Origin: [Clostridium] colinum
GTDB taxonomy: Bacteria > Bacillota > Clostridia > Lachnospirales > CAG-274
Direction: 5' to 3'
DNA length: 64,000 nt
NCBI RefSeq assembly: GCF_940677205.1
Contig: NZ_OW712331.1
Location: 1 to 64,000 of the forward strand
Shown here: positions 63,946 to 64,000 of the stretch, one piece after another
Layout of the letters: each line of letters opens with the position of its first letter
Numbering within the stretch: position 1 is the first letter of the stretch
The notes under the pieces: model-generated
Told to the model about the DNA's origin: nothing
Databases searched by the model: none
Seen by the model: the letters and a program-made list of their open reading frames with translations, nothing else
Translations under genes and position numbers: made by a program

Positions 63946-64000
63946 AATATTTTCTCCTAAATGTAGTGTTAAATTTTAATTTGTACAAACTTTTATATTT

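Overview
The window is a very AT-rich, low-GC Gram-positive chromosome segment that starts at the first base of dnaA. It looks like an anaerobic, motile, spore-forming member of the Clostridia, perhaps near Lachnospiraceae, but the species is not identifiable from the sequence alone. The reasons are the dnaA-dnaN-yaaA-recF-gyrB-gyrA origin block, AGGAGG-type ribosome sites, parABS with Firmicutes-type parS, the germination protease gpr, flagellin with a FliS-like chaperone, ECF transporter genes and a yrrLMO-like tRNA modification cluster.

Layout. 1-9 kb: replication initiation and gyrase, with oriC-like boxes between dnaA and dnaN. 9-12 kb: prs, flagellin and FliS-like chaperone, then bioY under a BirA-type operator. 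12-16 kb, minus strand: DUF4446, parB, parA with two parS sites, and two tandem zinc-finger/TM2-like membrane genes, one broken. 16-28 kb: lipid kinase, argS, a broken radical SAM gene, an HxlR/SDR pair (SDR frameshifted), murA-walJ-rlmH, asnA, a mutarotase-like gene, rpsT and gpr. 28.6-32 kb: a 23S rRNA gene with its own promoter and processing stem but no adjacent 16S or 5S, followed by tRNA-Trp. 32-40 kb: a frameshifted CPBP gene, a yceG-telA-serine-repeat operon, a surface 5'-nucleotidase and a GT2 glycosyltransferase. 40-46 kb: a chromate transporter pair, two aminotransferases (one DapL), a TraX-like gene, DUF1284, a broken membrane gene and an EamA permease. 46-50 kb, minus strand: mltG-trmR-trhP, expected to make 5-methoxyuridine in tRNA. 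50-53 kb: a fused ECF ATPase, ecfT and truA. 53-64 kb: small membrane proteins, a two-component system, pepF, an M29 aminopeptidase, and GNAT-pth-mfd.

Four things stand out. The 23S gene is unlinked from 16S and 5S. Two families of intergenic palindromes are scattered through the window, one a short GTAGAC-TTT-GTCTAC hairpin that often serves as a terminator and the other a composite of about 100 nt with covarying stems. Two clusters of DnaA-box-like sites lie far from oriC, upstream of gpr and between the ECF genes. Five accessory genes are interrupted by single nonsense or frameshift changes, while every housekeeping gene is intact.
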